From assembly GCF_018476525.1 (NCBI RefSeq), contig NZ_JAHCST010000082.1:1-34624 (forward strand): DNA of 34,624 nt, read 5' to 3'. Below are positions 15,785 through 21,654 of this stretch, piece by piece. The position numbers and the translations under genes are program-made. The stretch is from Acrocarpospora catenulata (GTDB taxonomy: Bacteria > Actinomycetota > Actinomycetes > Streptosporangiales > Streptosporangiaceae). The first letter of the stretch is position 1, and each line of letters starts with the position of its first letter. A model generated the notes under the pieces. That model ran no database searches. It was not told where the DNA came from and saw nothing but the letters and a program-made list of their open reading frames with translations.

Positions 15785-16174
15785 TCAGGCCGTCGTGCAG
15801 GCTTCGATGGGCTTGAGCGCCTGCGACGTCCCGGGAGGCAGGTCCATGTAGTCCTTGAACCATTCGCCGTGTGCTCTCGCGCAATACGTCTGGGTACCCG
15901 GCGTGTTGACCATTCCGGCGACCGACGTGCACGACCTGGCCGGCTCGCACCACTTCGACCCCTTACGGATCTCCGGCCGATAGAACTCCACCTTGGAATA
16001 GATCGCGTAAACGGAACCGTTGCAGCTCACATTCTCGAATACGCTCACTTCGTACTGGGTCTTGTAGAACTCCAGGGTGTGGCCGCAAGAAACGGCGGCG
16101 TAAGCGGGTGCAACGGTGGTGGCCGCCGCGAACGTGACCAGCACGGCGCCCATTCGGGCCATTTTCCGGAGCAT
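15785..16174 (-). CDS. Secreted six-cysteine protein B, paralogue of A
   Basis: 129 residues with a signal peptide (MLRKMARMGAVLVTFAAATT) and probable cleavage after APAYA. The mature part starts AVSCGHTLEFYKTQYEVSVF and lines up with protein A along its whole length, including all six cysteines (SC, SC, WC, SC, YC and AC four residues from the end). GAGGA lies just upstream of the ATG. The two genes form a short operon, and tandem duplication followed by divergence is the obvious origin. They could be effectors, inhibitors or surface proteins; nothing in the sequence decides. Confidence 0.8.
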   Translation of the reverse strand: MLRKMARMGAVLVTFAAATTVAPAYAAVSCGHTLEFYKTQYEVSVFENVSCNGSVYAIYSKVEFYRPEIRKGSKWCEPARSCTSVAGMVNTPGTQTYCARAHGEWFKDYMDLPPGTSQALKPIEACTTA

Positions 16175-16225
16175 TCATCGTCCTCTTCGTCGAATCGGTC
16201 CGTCTCGCTAAATTTAGGCCTCGTC

Positions 16226-16256
16226 TGTATAAGCGCCGTATATGCGACGTTGTCAG
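16226..16256 (-). promoter_or_regulatory. Possible promoter of the secreted-protein pair
   Basis: On the minus strand CTGACA (16,256-16,251) and TATACA (16,231-16,226) are 19 bases apart, in a less GC-rich stretch about 50 bases upstream of gene B. The spacing is long, so this is tentative. Confidence 0.35.
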
Positions 16257-16480
16257 GCCCCGATTCCGGCCGGCATTGCCTGCGGCAGCGGATCCGGCCG
16301 AAGGTCAACACGGGCGGGTGGGACATCCACGGTGCCCTAGGGGCGATGGCGCGAACCCGGGTTGCGTCCATGGCGGTGGCGTACGAGTTTCCGCTGGTAG
16401 CAGGCGTGGCGTCGGGAAATGAGGACGGCCATCGCGTGATCCTTCCGGTAGCGATGCCAAGATCGAAGGAGACGAACGCG

Positions 16481-16555
16481 ATGGCCGTGAACGACAGCGT
16501 GGACCCTGCCGCCTGGCTGGCACGCGAGCTAGAGACCAGCGACCCGGCTACCTGA
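16481..16555 (+). pseudogene. Possible IS256-type transposase N-terminal remnant
   Basis: After AAGGAGA, an ATG opens MAVNDSVDPAAWLARELETS and stops after 24 codons. The V-D-P-A-x-x-L-x-x-x-L-x-x-x-x-P pattern resembles the start of actinomycete Mutator/IS256 transposases. The frame then runs straight into the integrase scar, so a deletion seems to have joined two dead elements. Confidence 0.35.
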
Positions 16556-16696
16556 CTCAATGCCGGAGTGGACGCTACTGAGGTAGCCGCCCGAGCAGGC
16601 AACAGCGTGGAAGTGCTCCTCAAGCGCTACGCCAAGTGCCTTGACGGTCGCCAAGAGCAGAACAACCGCCGGATAGAGGCCGCGCTGACCGTCTGA
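16556..16696 (+). pseudogene. Tyrosine integrase C-terminal scar of an earlier element
   Basis: 46 codons before the stop read LNAGVDATEVAARAGNSVEV, then LLKRYAKCLDG and a charged tail. This matches the end of the intact AICE integrase (LNAGIPATQVAEWAGHSVEV, LLKIYAKCIDG), including the catalytic Tyr. The catalytic His of GHS is Asn here. The scar lies 120 bases to the left of attL and is followed by its own terminator, the same layout as at the right end of the present element. It is best read as the int-proximal end of an older element inserted at the same tRNA gene. Confidence 0.8.
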
Positions 16697-16729
16697 GATT
16701 TGGTCCACCACCAGCGAGCATCAACGAGA

Positions 16730-16769
16730 ACGGGCGGGACTCCATGAGACTGGAGACCCGCCCGTTTCT
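16730..16769 (+). terminator. Terminator behind the integrase scar
   Basis: ACGGGCGGGACTCC (16,730-16,743) pairs with GGAGACCCGCCCGT (16,752-16,765) with one mismatch and is followed by TTT. Confidence 0.7.
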
Positions 16770-16815
16770 ACGTTGTTCGCCCTGGTCATCGGCCGATTCC
16801 GCTGACCATGGTCTT

Positions 16816-16860
16816 GTGCCCCCTGCAGGATTCGAACCTGCGCACCCGGCTCCGGAGGCC
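16816..16860. repeat. attL of the AICE (tRNA-Arg 3' end copy)
   Basis: A 45-base sequence identical to 34,437-34,481. It corresponds to the tRNA-Arg(CCG) gene from the anticodon stem-loop to the 3' end. Identity stops abruptly at both edges, as expected for site-specific integration. This copy has no 5' half and is not a tRNA gene. Confidence 0.93.
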
Positions 16861-16984
16861 AGCCACGATCACGGCTCTGACCTTGGGGAATACGACGCAG
16901 GTGGCGTGATCTGTACGGCCACAGTACGCGAGAGCGGTGCTGAGCCCTTTGAAAGTCAGTCGCTACCAGCACTAGGCCGCATGC

Positions 16985-17293
16985 CTAAACGGCCTGTCCA
17001 AGGAGGAGCTTCTCCCATAGCTCCTGTCCTTGAGCGGCGAACAGGCGCGGGGACTCGGTGACTTCGTCGCCCTCGAAGCGACGAATGAACGTCAGTCCTC
17101 CGGACACGATCAGCTCGTAACGGACCCGCCTGCATGAGCACGTGCGGCCACGCTCCCGCTCGGTGCCACTACGGGCGTACGCCGGCCGCCACAGGATCGC
17201 TTCGGGCGCCGCAGTCGGAGGCGACACGTGCCGGTCGTGATGGCTCGGGAGGGAAGTCACTGGCACGAACACCATGCTAAGCAGCTTCACCAT
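16985..17293 (-). CDS. Conserved small AICE protein, function unknown
   Basis: Up to 102 residues. The conserved core is CSCRRVRYELIVSGGLTFIR followed by a region ending LWEKLLLGQAV. Short proteins with an R-Y-E-L-x-x-x-G-G-x-x-F-I-R-R strand pair occur widely in actinomycete genomes and integrated elements; no function is known to me. The start is uncertain: ATG 17,293 lacks a clear ribosome site, and later starts would give a protein closer to the usual 60-80 residues. It is divergent from the mini-GntR gene and shares its control region. Confidence 0.6.
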   Translation of the reverse strand: MVKLLSMVFVPVTSLPSHHDRHVSPPTAAPEAILWRPAYARSGTERERGRTCSCRRVRYELIVSGGLTFIRRFEGDEVTESPRLFAAQGQELWEKLLLGQAV

Positions 17294-17309
17294 ACTTCAC
17301 CATAGTGAA
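17285..17309. promoter_or_regulatory. Operator candidate between divergent genes
   Basis: CTTCACCATA occurs twice in tandem (17,285-17,294 and 17,295-17,304). The second copy runs into GTGAA, forming the inverted repeat TTCAC-CATA-GTGAA. A likely target of the mini-GntR protein encoded 55 bases to the right. Confidence 0.5.
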
Positions 17310-17363
17310 CCTTGGCCGAGTGTGGGTATCCGCAGGTCGGCGGGGGTGCTTACGGTTCAACGC

Positions 17364-17609
17364 ATGATTGAGTGGCGGGGGAACGTGCCCAAGTCAGACC
17401 AGATCGCCGACGCAATCCGGGCACGCATCGCCGACGGCACGTACGAGCCCGACAAACGGGTACCCAGCGAACACGAACTCGTCACCGAATTCGACGTGGC
17501 ACGCGGCACCGCGCGGAAAGCGCTGGAGAAACTACGCGCCACAGGCGACATTTACAGTGTGCGCGGCCTGGGACATTTCGTGTCGCCGCCGGGACAGCTT
17601 GCGCAATGA
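17364..17609 (+). CDS. Mini-GntR regulator (winged helix only)
   Basis: 81 residues from ATG 17,364; the frame is open further upstream but the conserved domain begins here. DQIADAIRARIADGTYEPDK, VPSEHELVTEFDVARGTARK and ALEKLRATGDIYSVRGLGHF form a complete GntR winged helix. Nothing follows it, so there is no ligand domain. Such mini-GntR proteins occur on actinomycete plasmids and AICEs as simple repressors. No Shine-Dalgarno site is evident; TACGGT about 10 bases upstream could be a -10 box of a leaderless transcript. It converges with the larger GntR gene, with 18 bases between their stops. Confidence 0.82.
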   Translation: MIEWRGNVPKSDQIADAIRARIADGTYEPDKRVPSEHELVTEFDVARGTARKALEKLRATGDIYSVRGLGHFVSPPGQLAQ

Positions 17610-17627
17610 AGCCTCGCCAACGCGCAA

Positions 17628-18365
17628 TCAGTCGAGTGCGTACTCGGCAGACAGTTCGCGGCCAAGCCCTAGGAAGTCCACGGCATACTCAGTAACGTCT
17701 CCGTTTTGGTCCCAGTACGTGTTGGCCATTGTTAGCACGGGTGCATCAGGGCTGAGTCCAATCAGAGACGCGATGTCCTCAGGAACAGAACGAATGGCAA
17801 CAACGTCACGGCGCCGAACTGCCCGCCGTCCAGTTCGTTCTTCGACTAGCCCGAAGGTCATTTTCGGCAGCGGATCTGTTCCAAGCAATTCCGGCGCGGC
17901 ATCCGCGAAGTCTTCGGGTAGCCATGACGTGGAGAGAGCTACTATTCCCTCATCATCGAGGTAGCGTCGCCGTCGCTGGATTACCCTAGCTGCTTCGCTC
18001 ACGCCTAGGACCTCTGCGACCCCTGCGGGCACTGAGATCAACCCAGCTGACACGATTTCCGCGCGTTCTCCGGGACGGTACCCATTGCCAGTCGCACGGA
18101 GCATTTGAAGCCGGTCCGGCCCCGTTGTCTGCTTTCGCGAGATAGATACGAACGTCCCCTGATTTGAGCTTCTCACATATCCCTCTGAGCGAAGCTGTGT
18201 CAGAGCCTTAGCTGCCGTGGCCGTAGCGACCCCCCAGTCACGGGCAATCTCAGCCACGGATGGCAGCTTATGTCCTTCAGTCAAGACACCTTCGAGAATC
18301 TCGCGCCGAAAGTGCTCAGTGATCTGCACATAAGGCGGGGCTGGCCGTTGGAGCCGAGGCGACAC
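17628..18365 (-). CDS. KorSA-like GntR/HutC-family repressor
   Basis: 245 residues. The N-terminal GntR winged helix is YVQITEHFRREILEGVLTEG, then LPSVAEIARDWGVATATAAK and ALTQLRSEGYVRSSNQGTFV. The C-terminal UTRA domain (about 85-240) includes VIQRRRRYLDDEGIVALSTS and VLTMANTYWDQNGDVTEYAV. Size and layout match KorSA of pSAM2 and related transfer regulators, which keep replication and transfer genes silent. It points away from the train of small AICE genes, and the region upstream of its start holds repeated motifs suited to autoregulation and control of the rightward genes. Confidence 0.85.
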   Translation of the reverse strand: MSPRLQRPAPPYVQITEHFRREILEGVLTEGHKLPSVAEIARDWGVATATAAKALTQLRSEGYVRSSNQGTFVSISRKQTTGPDRLQMLRATGNGYRPGERAEIVSAGLISVPAGVAEVLGVSEAARVIQRRRRYLDDEGIVALSTSWLPEDFADAAPELLGTDPLPKMTFGLVEERTGRRAVRRRDVVAIRSVPEDIASLIGLSPDAPVLTMANTYWDQNGDVTEYAVDFLGLGRELSAEYALD

Positions 18366-18480
18366 CTGAGACCCCCTTCCAGGGCTGCGTTCTAGTTCGC
18401 GTACCTAGTCTACCCGTCTGCCTTCGCCACCCCAAGGTTGGGCTGACCGGAGGCTCTCTGCGGCACCGCCTTGCATCTGT

Positions 18481-18516
18481 GTGCTAGTTCGCGTATACAT
18501 GTTCGTGAGCTAGCAC
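18481..18516. promoter_or_regulatory. Operator candidate of the KorSA-like repressor
   Basis: GTGCTAG (18,481-18,487) and CTAGCAC (18,510-18,516) are perfect inverted arms around a 22-base centre containing CGTATACATG. GTATAC fits the G-T-n-T-A-n-A-C core described for HutC-type regulators. The left arm continues into CTAGTTCGCGTA, repeated 92 bases to the left, next to the repressor gene. Confidence 0.5.
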
Positions 18517-18770
18517 GCGAAGTGCACCCCAAAGCGCATTGCTCTGGGCGGCTTGAGGTTGCAGCCGGAAGACCTGGAAGGCGGCACAGACGTGTGTCGC
18601 ACGCCGGCCGGTTGCTGCACTACCGACGGGTGGGCGCACCTGCTACCTGACAACTTCATCCGGGCTTTGGGCCGCCTCCCACTGAAAAGGCTGCCCCCGC
18701 GCAGGTCACGATCCTGCGCGCCTGACCGGGGCACGGGTGCTGACCCGTCTCCCTCATCACGAATCGACAC

Positions 18771-18787
18771 GACCGAAGGGTTCGGTC
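18771..18787 (+). promoter_or_regulatory. Hairpin holding the ribosome site of the next ORF
   Basis: GACCGAA-GGG-TTCGGTC ends one base before ATG 18,789. The only Shine-Dalgarno-like sequence, GAAGGG (18,775-18,780), lies in the left arm and loop, so folding would hide it. Confidence 0.45.
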
Positions 18788-18788
18788 C

Positions 18789-18977
18789 ATGAAGCGACGT
18801 AAGGCCGTCCAGTTCTACAGCTCGGACGGCGGCGAGACCTACACGGGCGATTGCCCGAGGTGGATCGCCACCACGAGATATTTCCGCCCTGACTTGGGTG
18901 AGCGCACGGTCATCGTCTACGGCAAGGGCCCGTGGCCCTGCGCCTGCTCTCGTCATTGCCGTGGCGAACTGCGCTGA
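18789..18977 (+). CDS. Small AICE protein, unknown
   Basis: 62 residues, basic at the N-terminus (MKRRKAVQFYSSDGGETYTG), with Cys residues in GDCPRW and PWPCACSRHCRGELR at the end. The four Cys and one His could bind a metal, but no known motif is complete. It is the first of a series of tiny rightward ORFs. Its start follows a hairpin that may mask the ribosome site. Coding status rests on position and the clean frame. Confidence 0.5.
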   Translation: MKRRKAVQFYSSDGGETYTGDCPRWIATTRYFRPDLGERTVIVYGKGPWPCACSRHCRGELR

Positions 18978-19067
18978 CTCTCAACAGCCCTGATGGTCGA
19001 AAGGCGGGGTTCGACTCCCCGCCGGGGCACTGCCGGCCAACCGGCCCGGTACCCCGTCAACCCCAGA

Positions 19068-19103
19068 GGGCAGCCCCCCATCGGCCAAGACATGGGGCTG
19101 CCC
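19068..19103 (+). other. Intercistronic hairpin H4
   Basis: GGGCAGCCCC (19,068-19,077) pairs perfectly with GGGGCTGCCC (19,094-19,103). AAGGAG and the ATG at 19,129 follow closely. Confidence 0.65.
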
Positions 19104-19128
19104 TACTCCAGCAAGGAGCTTCATCATC

Positions 19129-19287
19129 ATGCCCCAGAACTCCATCCCTCAGGGCAGGCCGTACGGCCAGCCCCCGGCCGCGCCCACCCCGCTGAGGGGA
19201 GCCGCTCGTCTGGACTGGGCTTCGTGCACGGACCCGAAGTGCACGGACCCGAAGTGCACGTGCGCCGTGCGGAGCGTCCAGCGGTGA
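19129..19287 (+). CDS. 52-residue protein with CTDPK repeats, coupled to WhiB-like gene
   Basis: Starts MPQNSIPQGRPYGQPPAAPT after AAGGAG at 8-10 bases spacing. Its end carries SCTDPKCTDPKCTCAVRSVQ: Cys33, Cys38, Cys43 and Cys45, produced by a 15-base tandem repeat at 19,225-19,254. The regular cysteine spacing could hold zinc or an iron-sulfur cluster. The TGA overlaps the GTG of the WhiB-like gene (GTGA), so the two are probably translated together and may act together. I know no matching family. Confidence 0.65.
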   Translation: MPQNSIPQGRPYGQPPAAPTPLRGAARLDWASCTDPKCTDPKCTCAVRSVQR

Positions 19288-19643
19288 GCGCCCCGCGGCT
19301 GGCGTACGTCCACCCGGTGGTCAACCTGCTTGACGCGCTCACCGGCGAGTTGCCGGAGGAGCTGGCCGACGGCGCGGCGTGCGGGCTGGACCCGGAGCTG
19401 CACACCGGCCCTGACCTGTTCGGTGAGGAGTCGGCCGAGGAGCGGGCGGCCCGGGAGGACGTGGCCAAGAGCGTGTGCGCCGAGTGTCCGGTGCGGCTGC
19501 GCTGCCTGGCCACGGCCCTGCTCATCCGGCCCGAGACCGGAGTCTGGGCGGGATATCCCGCTGAGGAGCTGGCCCGGCCGCTGGTCCGGACTTATGCGGT
19601 TGCGACCGTGTGCCTGGCCCACCGGGACGGGGTGGCGTCGTGA
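19284..19643 (+). CDS. WhiB-like iron-sulfur transcription factor
   Basis: 119 residues from the overlapping GTG. Four cysteines in the WhiB arrangement (Cys33, Cys65, Cys68, Cys74) appear in AACGLDPELH, SVCAECPVRLRC, and TGVWAGYPAEEL supplies the G-V/I-W-x-G turn. The basic DNA-binding tail usual in WhiB proteins is weak here; the end is ARPLVRTYAVATVCLAHRDG. Wbl proteins bind a [4Fe-4S] cluster and usually work with the primary sigma factor. Element-encoded versions may link transfer to the redox state or growth stage of the host. Confidence 0.85.
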   Translation: MSAPRLAYVHPVVNLLDALTGELPEELADGAACGLDPELHTGPDLFGEESAEERAAREDVAKSVCAECPVRLRCLATALLIRPETGVWAGYPAEELARPLVRTYAVATVCLAHRDGVAS

Positions 19644-19786
19644 GCCGCTACCAGTGCCCGCTCTGCCACCGCATGCACCCGACCGCGGCCCGCCCCACGT
19701 GTCCGGTGCACGGGACCGGCCACAGCACCAGGTGCGACGGCTGCCGGACGGCTGCCCAGAATCCCCCGTGCGGGGGTGGCCGATGA
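19640..19786 (+). CDS. Tiny Cys-rich (zinc-ribbon-like) protein
   Basis: 48 residues from a GTG overlapping the WhiB-like stop. MSRYQCPLCHRMHPT supplies Cys6 and Cys9, then Cys21, RCDGCRT supplies Cys32 and Cys35, and Cys44 is near the end. Two C-x2-C pairs suggest a zinc ribbon. The stop overlaps the next ATG. It lies too tightly between two genes to have its own promoter. Confidence 0.6.
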   Translation: MSRYQCPLCHRMHPTAARPTCPVHGTGHSTRCDGCRTAAQNPPCGGGR

Positions 19787-19890
19787 GCCGCCGCGGCGTG
19801 CAGGGCTACGCGCTGCCCAAGCCGTCCAAGCCGGTGCCGGCCCCGCCGGTCCTTCTCCCGGCAAGGCCGCCCGCCAAACCCCGGCGGTGA
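19783..19890 (+). CDS. Tiny Pro-rich basic peptide
   Basis: 35 residues, MSRRGVQGYALPKPSKPVPA and a Pro/Arg-rich end. It starts at an ATGA overlap, and its stop lies inside the left arm of a long hairpin. No family is known; it could be a leader peptide or a by-product of coupling. Confidence 0.4.
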   Translation: MSRRGVQGYALPKPSKPVPAPPVLLPARPPAKPRR

Positions 19891-19913
19891 TCCTCCGCGT
19901 CACCGCCGGGGTT
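19877..19913 (+). terminator. Intercistronic hairpin H5, 14-bp perfect stem
   Basis: AACCCCGGCGGTGA (19,877-19,890) pairs perfectly with TCACCGCCGGGGTT (19,900-19,913). It covers the stop codon of the tiny Pro-rich ORF and ends the first small-ORF group. Confidence 0.7.
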
Positions 19914-20000
19914 CCCGCACACCCCCATCCCGCTCCCTCCCGGGTCGCTTCGCCCCGGTCTTCCGGGCGAGGAACGCCCCCGCACGAGAGGCAAACCATC

Positions 20001-20330
20001 ATGGCCCTTTCCCTCACCACGCCCATGCTCCAGACGCAGCAGGCCAGCGTCCTGGCGCTGGGACAACTCCTCACCCACACGGACATGCCCTTGGTCAGCT
20101 GGCATATCGACGCCGTCTACGGCGGCCTCGACGGCCAGATCGGCATCTGGGCTGGCACCCGCGACGAACGGCGCGAGCTGCTTTCCCGGTGGGCCGATGT
20201 GCTCGGCGCCGATATCTACATCGGCCATGCCGGTACGGAGGCCGAACACTTCGCCATCCGCGCCGGGGTCGCCGGTGCCGAGGTGCGGATCTGGACCACC
20301 GCCACCGAAGAGCCGCCGGACCGCCGCTGA
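20001..20330 (+). CDS. Small AICE protein, unknown
   Basis: 109 residues with GAGAGG 9 bases upstream. It has a helical start (MALSLTTPMLQTQQASVLAL), then PLVSWHIDAVYGGLDGQIGI, and LSRWADVLGADIYIG, a beta-alpha-beta-like order that suggests a compact globular domain. No motif identifies it. Similar small proteins are common cargo between the regulator and transfer modules of actinomycete elements. Confidence 0.65.
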   Translation: MALSLTTPMLQTQQASVLALGQLLTHTDMPLVSWHIDAVYGGLDGQIGIWAGTRDERRELLSRWADVLGADIYIGHAGTEAEHFAIRAGVAGAEVRIWTTATEEPPDRR

Positions 20331-20356
20331 CATCGCGTGTTCTGCCCGGCTGTTGC

Positions 20357-20395
20357 GGGTGCCCGCCCGGCCTTGTGCGGGTCGGGCGGGTGCCC
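20357..20395 (+). other. Intercistronic hairpin H6
   Basis: GGGTGCCCGCCCG (20,357-20,369) pairs with CGGGCGGGTGCCC (20,383-20,395) over 13 positions, two of them G-U. AAGGAGG and the next ATG follow. Confidence 0.65.
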
Positions 20396-20439
20396 GGAGC
20401 GACCGGCTCCACCTCACCCGCCAAGGAGGAAAGCAGCCC

Positions 20440-20586
20440 ATGAGCACCGACCGGAGGACGCAGACCGATCACGAGCGGGACATGGAACGCCTCGCCACCC
20501 GCCTCGTGCAGATGAACCGCAGGGATGCCGCGGTCACCGGCTCCGACCCGCGCAACGACACCGGCAAGCAGACCGGCACGAAGTGA
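20440..20586 (+). CDS. 48-residue charged protein, unknown
   Basis: Starts at ATG 20,440 after a strong AAGGAGG (20,423-20,429). MSTDRRTQTDHERDMERLAT begins a charged, helix-prone chain; the end is rich in Asp, Lys and Thr. It stands alone between two large hairpins. The good ribosome site is the main reason to call it. Confidence 0.55.
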   Translation: MSTDRRTQTDHERDMERLATRLVQMNRRDAAVTGSDPRNDTGKQTGTK

Positions 20587-20602
20587 GCCCGGCCGCTGTC
20601 CG

Positions 20603-20637
20603 GGGTGCCCGCCCGGCCAGGCGCCGGGCGGGCACCC
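20603..20637 (+). terminator. Intercistronic hairpin H7, 15-bp perfect stem
   Basis: GGGTGCCCGCCCGGC (20,603-20,617) pairs perfectly with GCCGGGCGGGCACCC (20,623-20,637). The left arm repeats the left arm of H6, so the two hairpins share an origin. Confidence 0.7.
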
Positions 20638-20685
20638 GAAACAGCCGCTCAACCCCCTCTCCATCCCCCCTGAAGGAGTCGACAC

Positions 20686-20922
20686 GTGAGAAGCCGTATG
20701 ACGCCCGAGCAGTTGGCCGCGCTGAAGGGCCGGGCCGCTAAGGCCGACGAACTCAACGATCTGGCCTTGCTGGCCACCGGGATGTCCAGCACCCGGGTGG
20801 AGGCACGCCGCGCCGACGCCGAACTGGAGCGGCGTGTGGGCAGGCGCCGGGCGGCCCGCCTGAAGGAGGACATCAAGGTCCAGGCCGGTGCCAGGTCGAA
20901 GGGGCTACGCCGGTGGCTGTGA
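20686..20922 (+). CDS. Small basic helical protein, unknown
   Basis: 78 residues from a GTG with GAAGGAG 7 bases upstream. MTPEQLAALKGRAAKADELN and ARRADAELERRVGRRRAARL are strongly helical and rich in Ala, Arg and Glu, so a coiled coil or nucleic-acid binding is possible. Its stop overlaps the next start. Confidence 0.6.
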   Translation: MRSRMTPEQLAALKGRAAKADELNDLALLATGMSSTRVEARRADAELERRVGRRRAARLKEDIKVQAGARSKGLRRWL

Positions 20923-21119
20923 AGCTGTTCAAGACCCGAGAGCAGGCACTGAGGCAGCAGGGTGAGGCCAGCGTCCGCCTGCTGCGGGAGGCCTCTGAGG
21001 CCCGCGCCTGCGGCGACCACGCGACAGCCGCGCACAAGGTCGCGCTGGCCAAGGATCTCGACTCGGTGGCCGCGCAGATCGAGCGTGGCGACCTGGACGA
21101 CCTGATCGAGCTCCCGTAG
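20919..21119 (+). CDS. Small helical protein, unknown
   Basis: 66 residues if read from the GTG at 20,919 that overlaps the previous stop (GTGA); a GTG at 20,913 adds two residues. VKLFKTREQALRQQGEASVR and DHATAAHKVALAKDLDSVAA suggest two or three helices. It forms a pair with the upstream gene. Confidence 0.6.
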   Translation: MKLFKTREQALRQQGEASVRLLREASEARACGDHATAAHKVALAKDLDSVAAQIERGDLDDLIELP

Positions 21120-21127
21120 AAGCGGCT

Positions 21128-21175
21128 GACGCTGCGGATCCTCACCGGACCCGTGCCGGTGAGGTTTCCGGGGCG
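21128..21175 (+). repeat. 48-base structured leader repeat, copy 1
   Basis: Shares 44 of 48 bases with 21,560-21,607. The inner stem is CCTCACCGG/CCGGTGAGG (21,140-21,148 with 21,156-21,164). In this copy an outer stem GCTGACGC/GCGTCAGC (21,125-21,132 with 21,173-21,180) closes the whole. The loop differs between copies but the stem does not, a sign that structure is conserved. It precedes a ribosome site and start codon. Confidence 0.7.
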
Positions 21176-21197
21176 TCAGCCCCAGAGAGGAGATCAC

Positions 21198-21386
21198 ATG
21201 CTCGGCAGGAAGAAGATCACGCACATCATCAGCACCCCGCCGAAGCCGGAGGCCAGCCTGGCCGACCACATCAGGGGCGGCCCGATCGCGGTGTACGGGC
21301 GGAAGGACCTGAAGGCCCGGCGCAAGGCCGCCGAGGAGGCCGGTGTTGAGCTGACCGTCCGAAAGCTCAGGAGGGGGGAGCGGTGA
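21198..21386 (+). CDS. Small basic protein, unknown
   Basis: 62 residues, MLGRKKITHIISTPPKPEAS, then YGRKDLKARRKAAEEAGVEL. GAGAGGAG lies 5 bases before the ATG. The second half is a basic helix. Its stop overlaps the start of the next tiny ORF. Confidence 0.6.
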   Translation: MLGRKKITHIISTPPKPEASLADHIRGGPIAVYGRKDLKARRKAAEEAGVELTVRKLRRGER

Positions 21387-21499
21387 CCGTCTGCCCTTCC
21401 ACCAGCAGCACTTTCTACGAGAACGGCACCGTGGAGGTCTGTGACCTCTGCGTGGAAGTCCTATGGGAGGCACCCCCACCTGATTCACCGGTCCAGTGA
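21383..21499 (+). CDS. 38-residue acidic peptide
   Basis: GTG overlapping the previous TGA, with GGAGGGGGGAG just upstream. MTVCPSTSSTFYENGTVEVC is followed by DLCVEVLWEAPPP; Cys4, Cys20 and Cys23 include a C-x2-C pair. Coupling and ribosome site support translation; the role is unknown. Confidence 0.5.
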   Translation: MTVCPSTSSTFYENGTVEVCDLCVEVLWEAPPPDSPVQ

Positions 21500-21559
21500 C
21501 GGCGCCCGTGCCATCCGGGTACCCGGAGGCGCTCTGATCAGCGAACCCCCTAGGTAGCC

Positions 21560-21607
21560 GACGCTGCGGATCCTCACCGGCCCTGTTCCGGTGAGGTGTC
21601 CGGGGCG
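21560..21607 (+). repeat. 48-base structured leader repeat, copy 2
   Basis: Second copy of the element at 21,128. Stem CCTCACCGG/CCGGTGAGG at 21,572-21,580 and 21,588-21,596 is unchanged; the outer stem is lost and replaced by a GGGGC/GCCCC hairpin (21,602-21,615). Confidence 0.7.
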
Positions 21608-21654
21608 CCCGCCCCCTGAAAGAAACGGCAACGGCCAGCGACAGGAACAGGATC

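Larger units (their letters stand above)
18366..18788. other. Control region of the AICE, no convincing gene
   Basis: The 423 bases between the KorSA-like gene and the first rightward small ORF. They contain the repeated motif CTAGTTCGCGTA (18,392-18,403 and 18,484-18,495) and three hairpins: CGCGCAGG/CCTGCGCG (18,698-18,720), ACGGGT/ACCCGT (18,733-18,748) and GACCGAA/TTCGGTC (18,771-18,787). A 79-codon plus-strand frame ending at 18,792 lacks a plausible start and I do not call it. Confidence 0.55.

Noticed and set aside
16816-16887. Second tRNA-Arg gene at attL
   Set aside because: Only the 3' part is present; bases after 16,860 do not supply the D arm or 5' acceptor strand.
18510-18956. 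Minus-strand ORF of 148 codons in the AICE control region
   Set aside because: No ribosome site, no recognisable motif, and it runs through several hairpins and the candidate operator.
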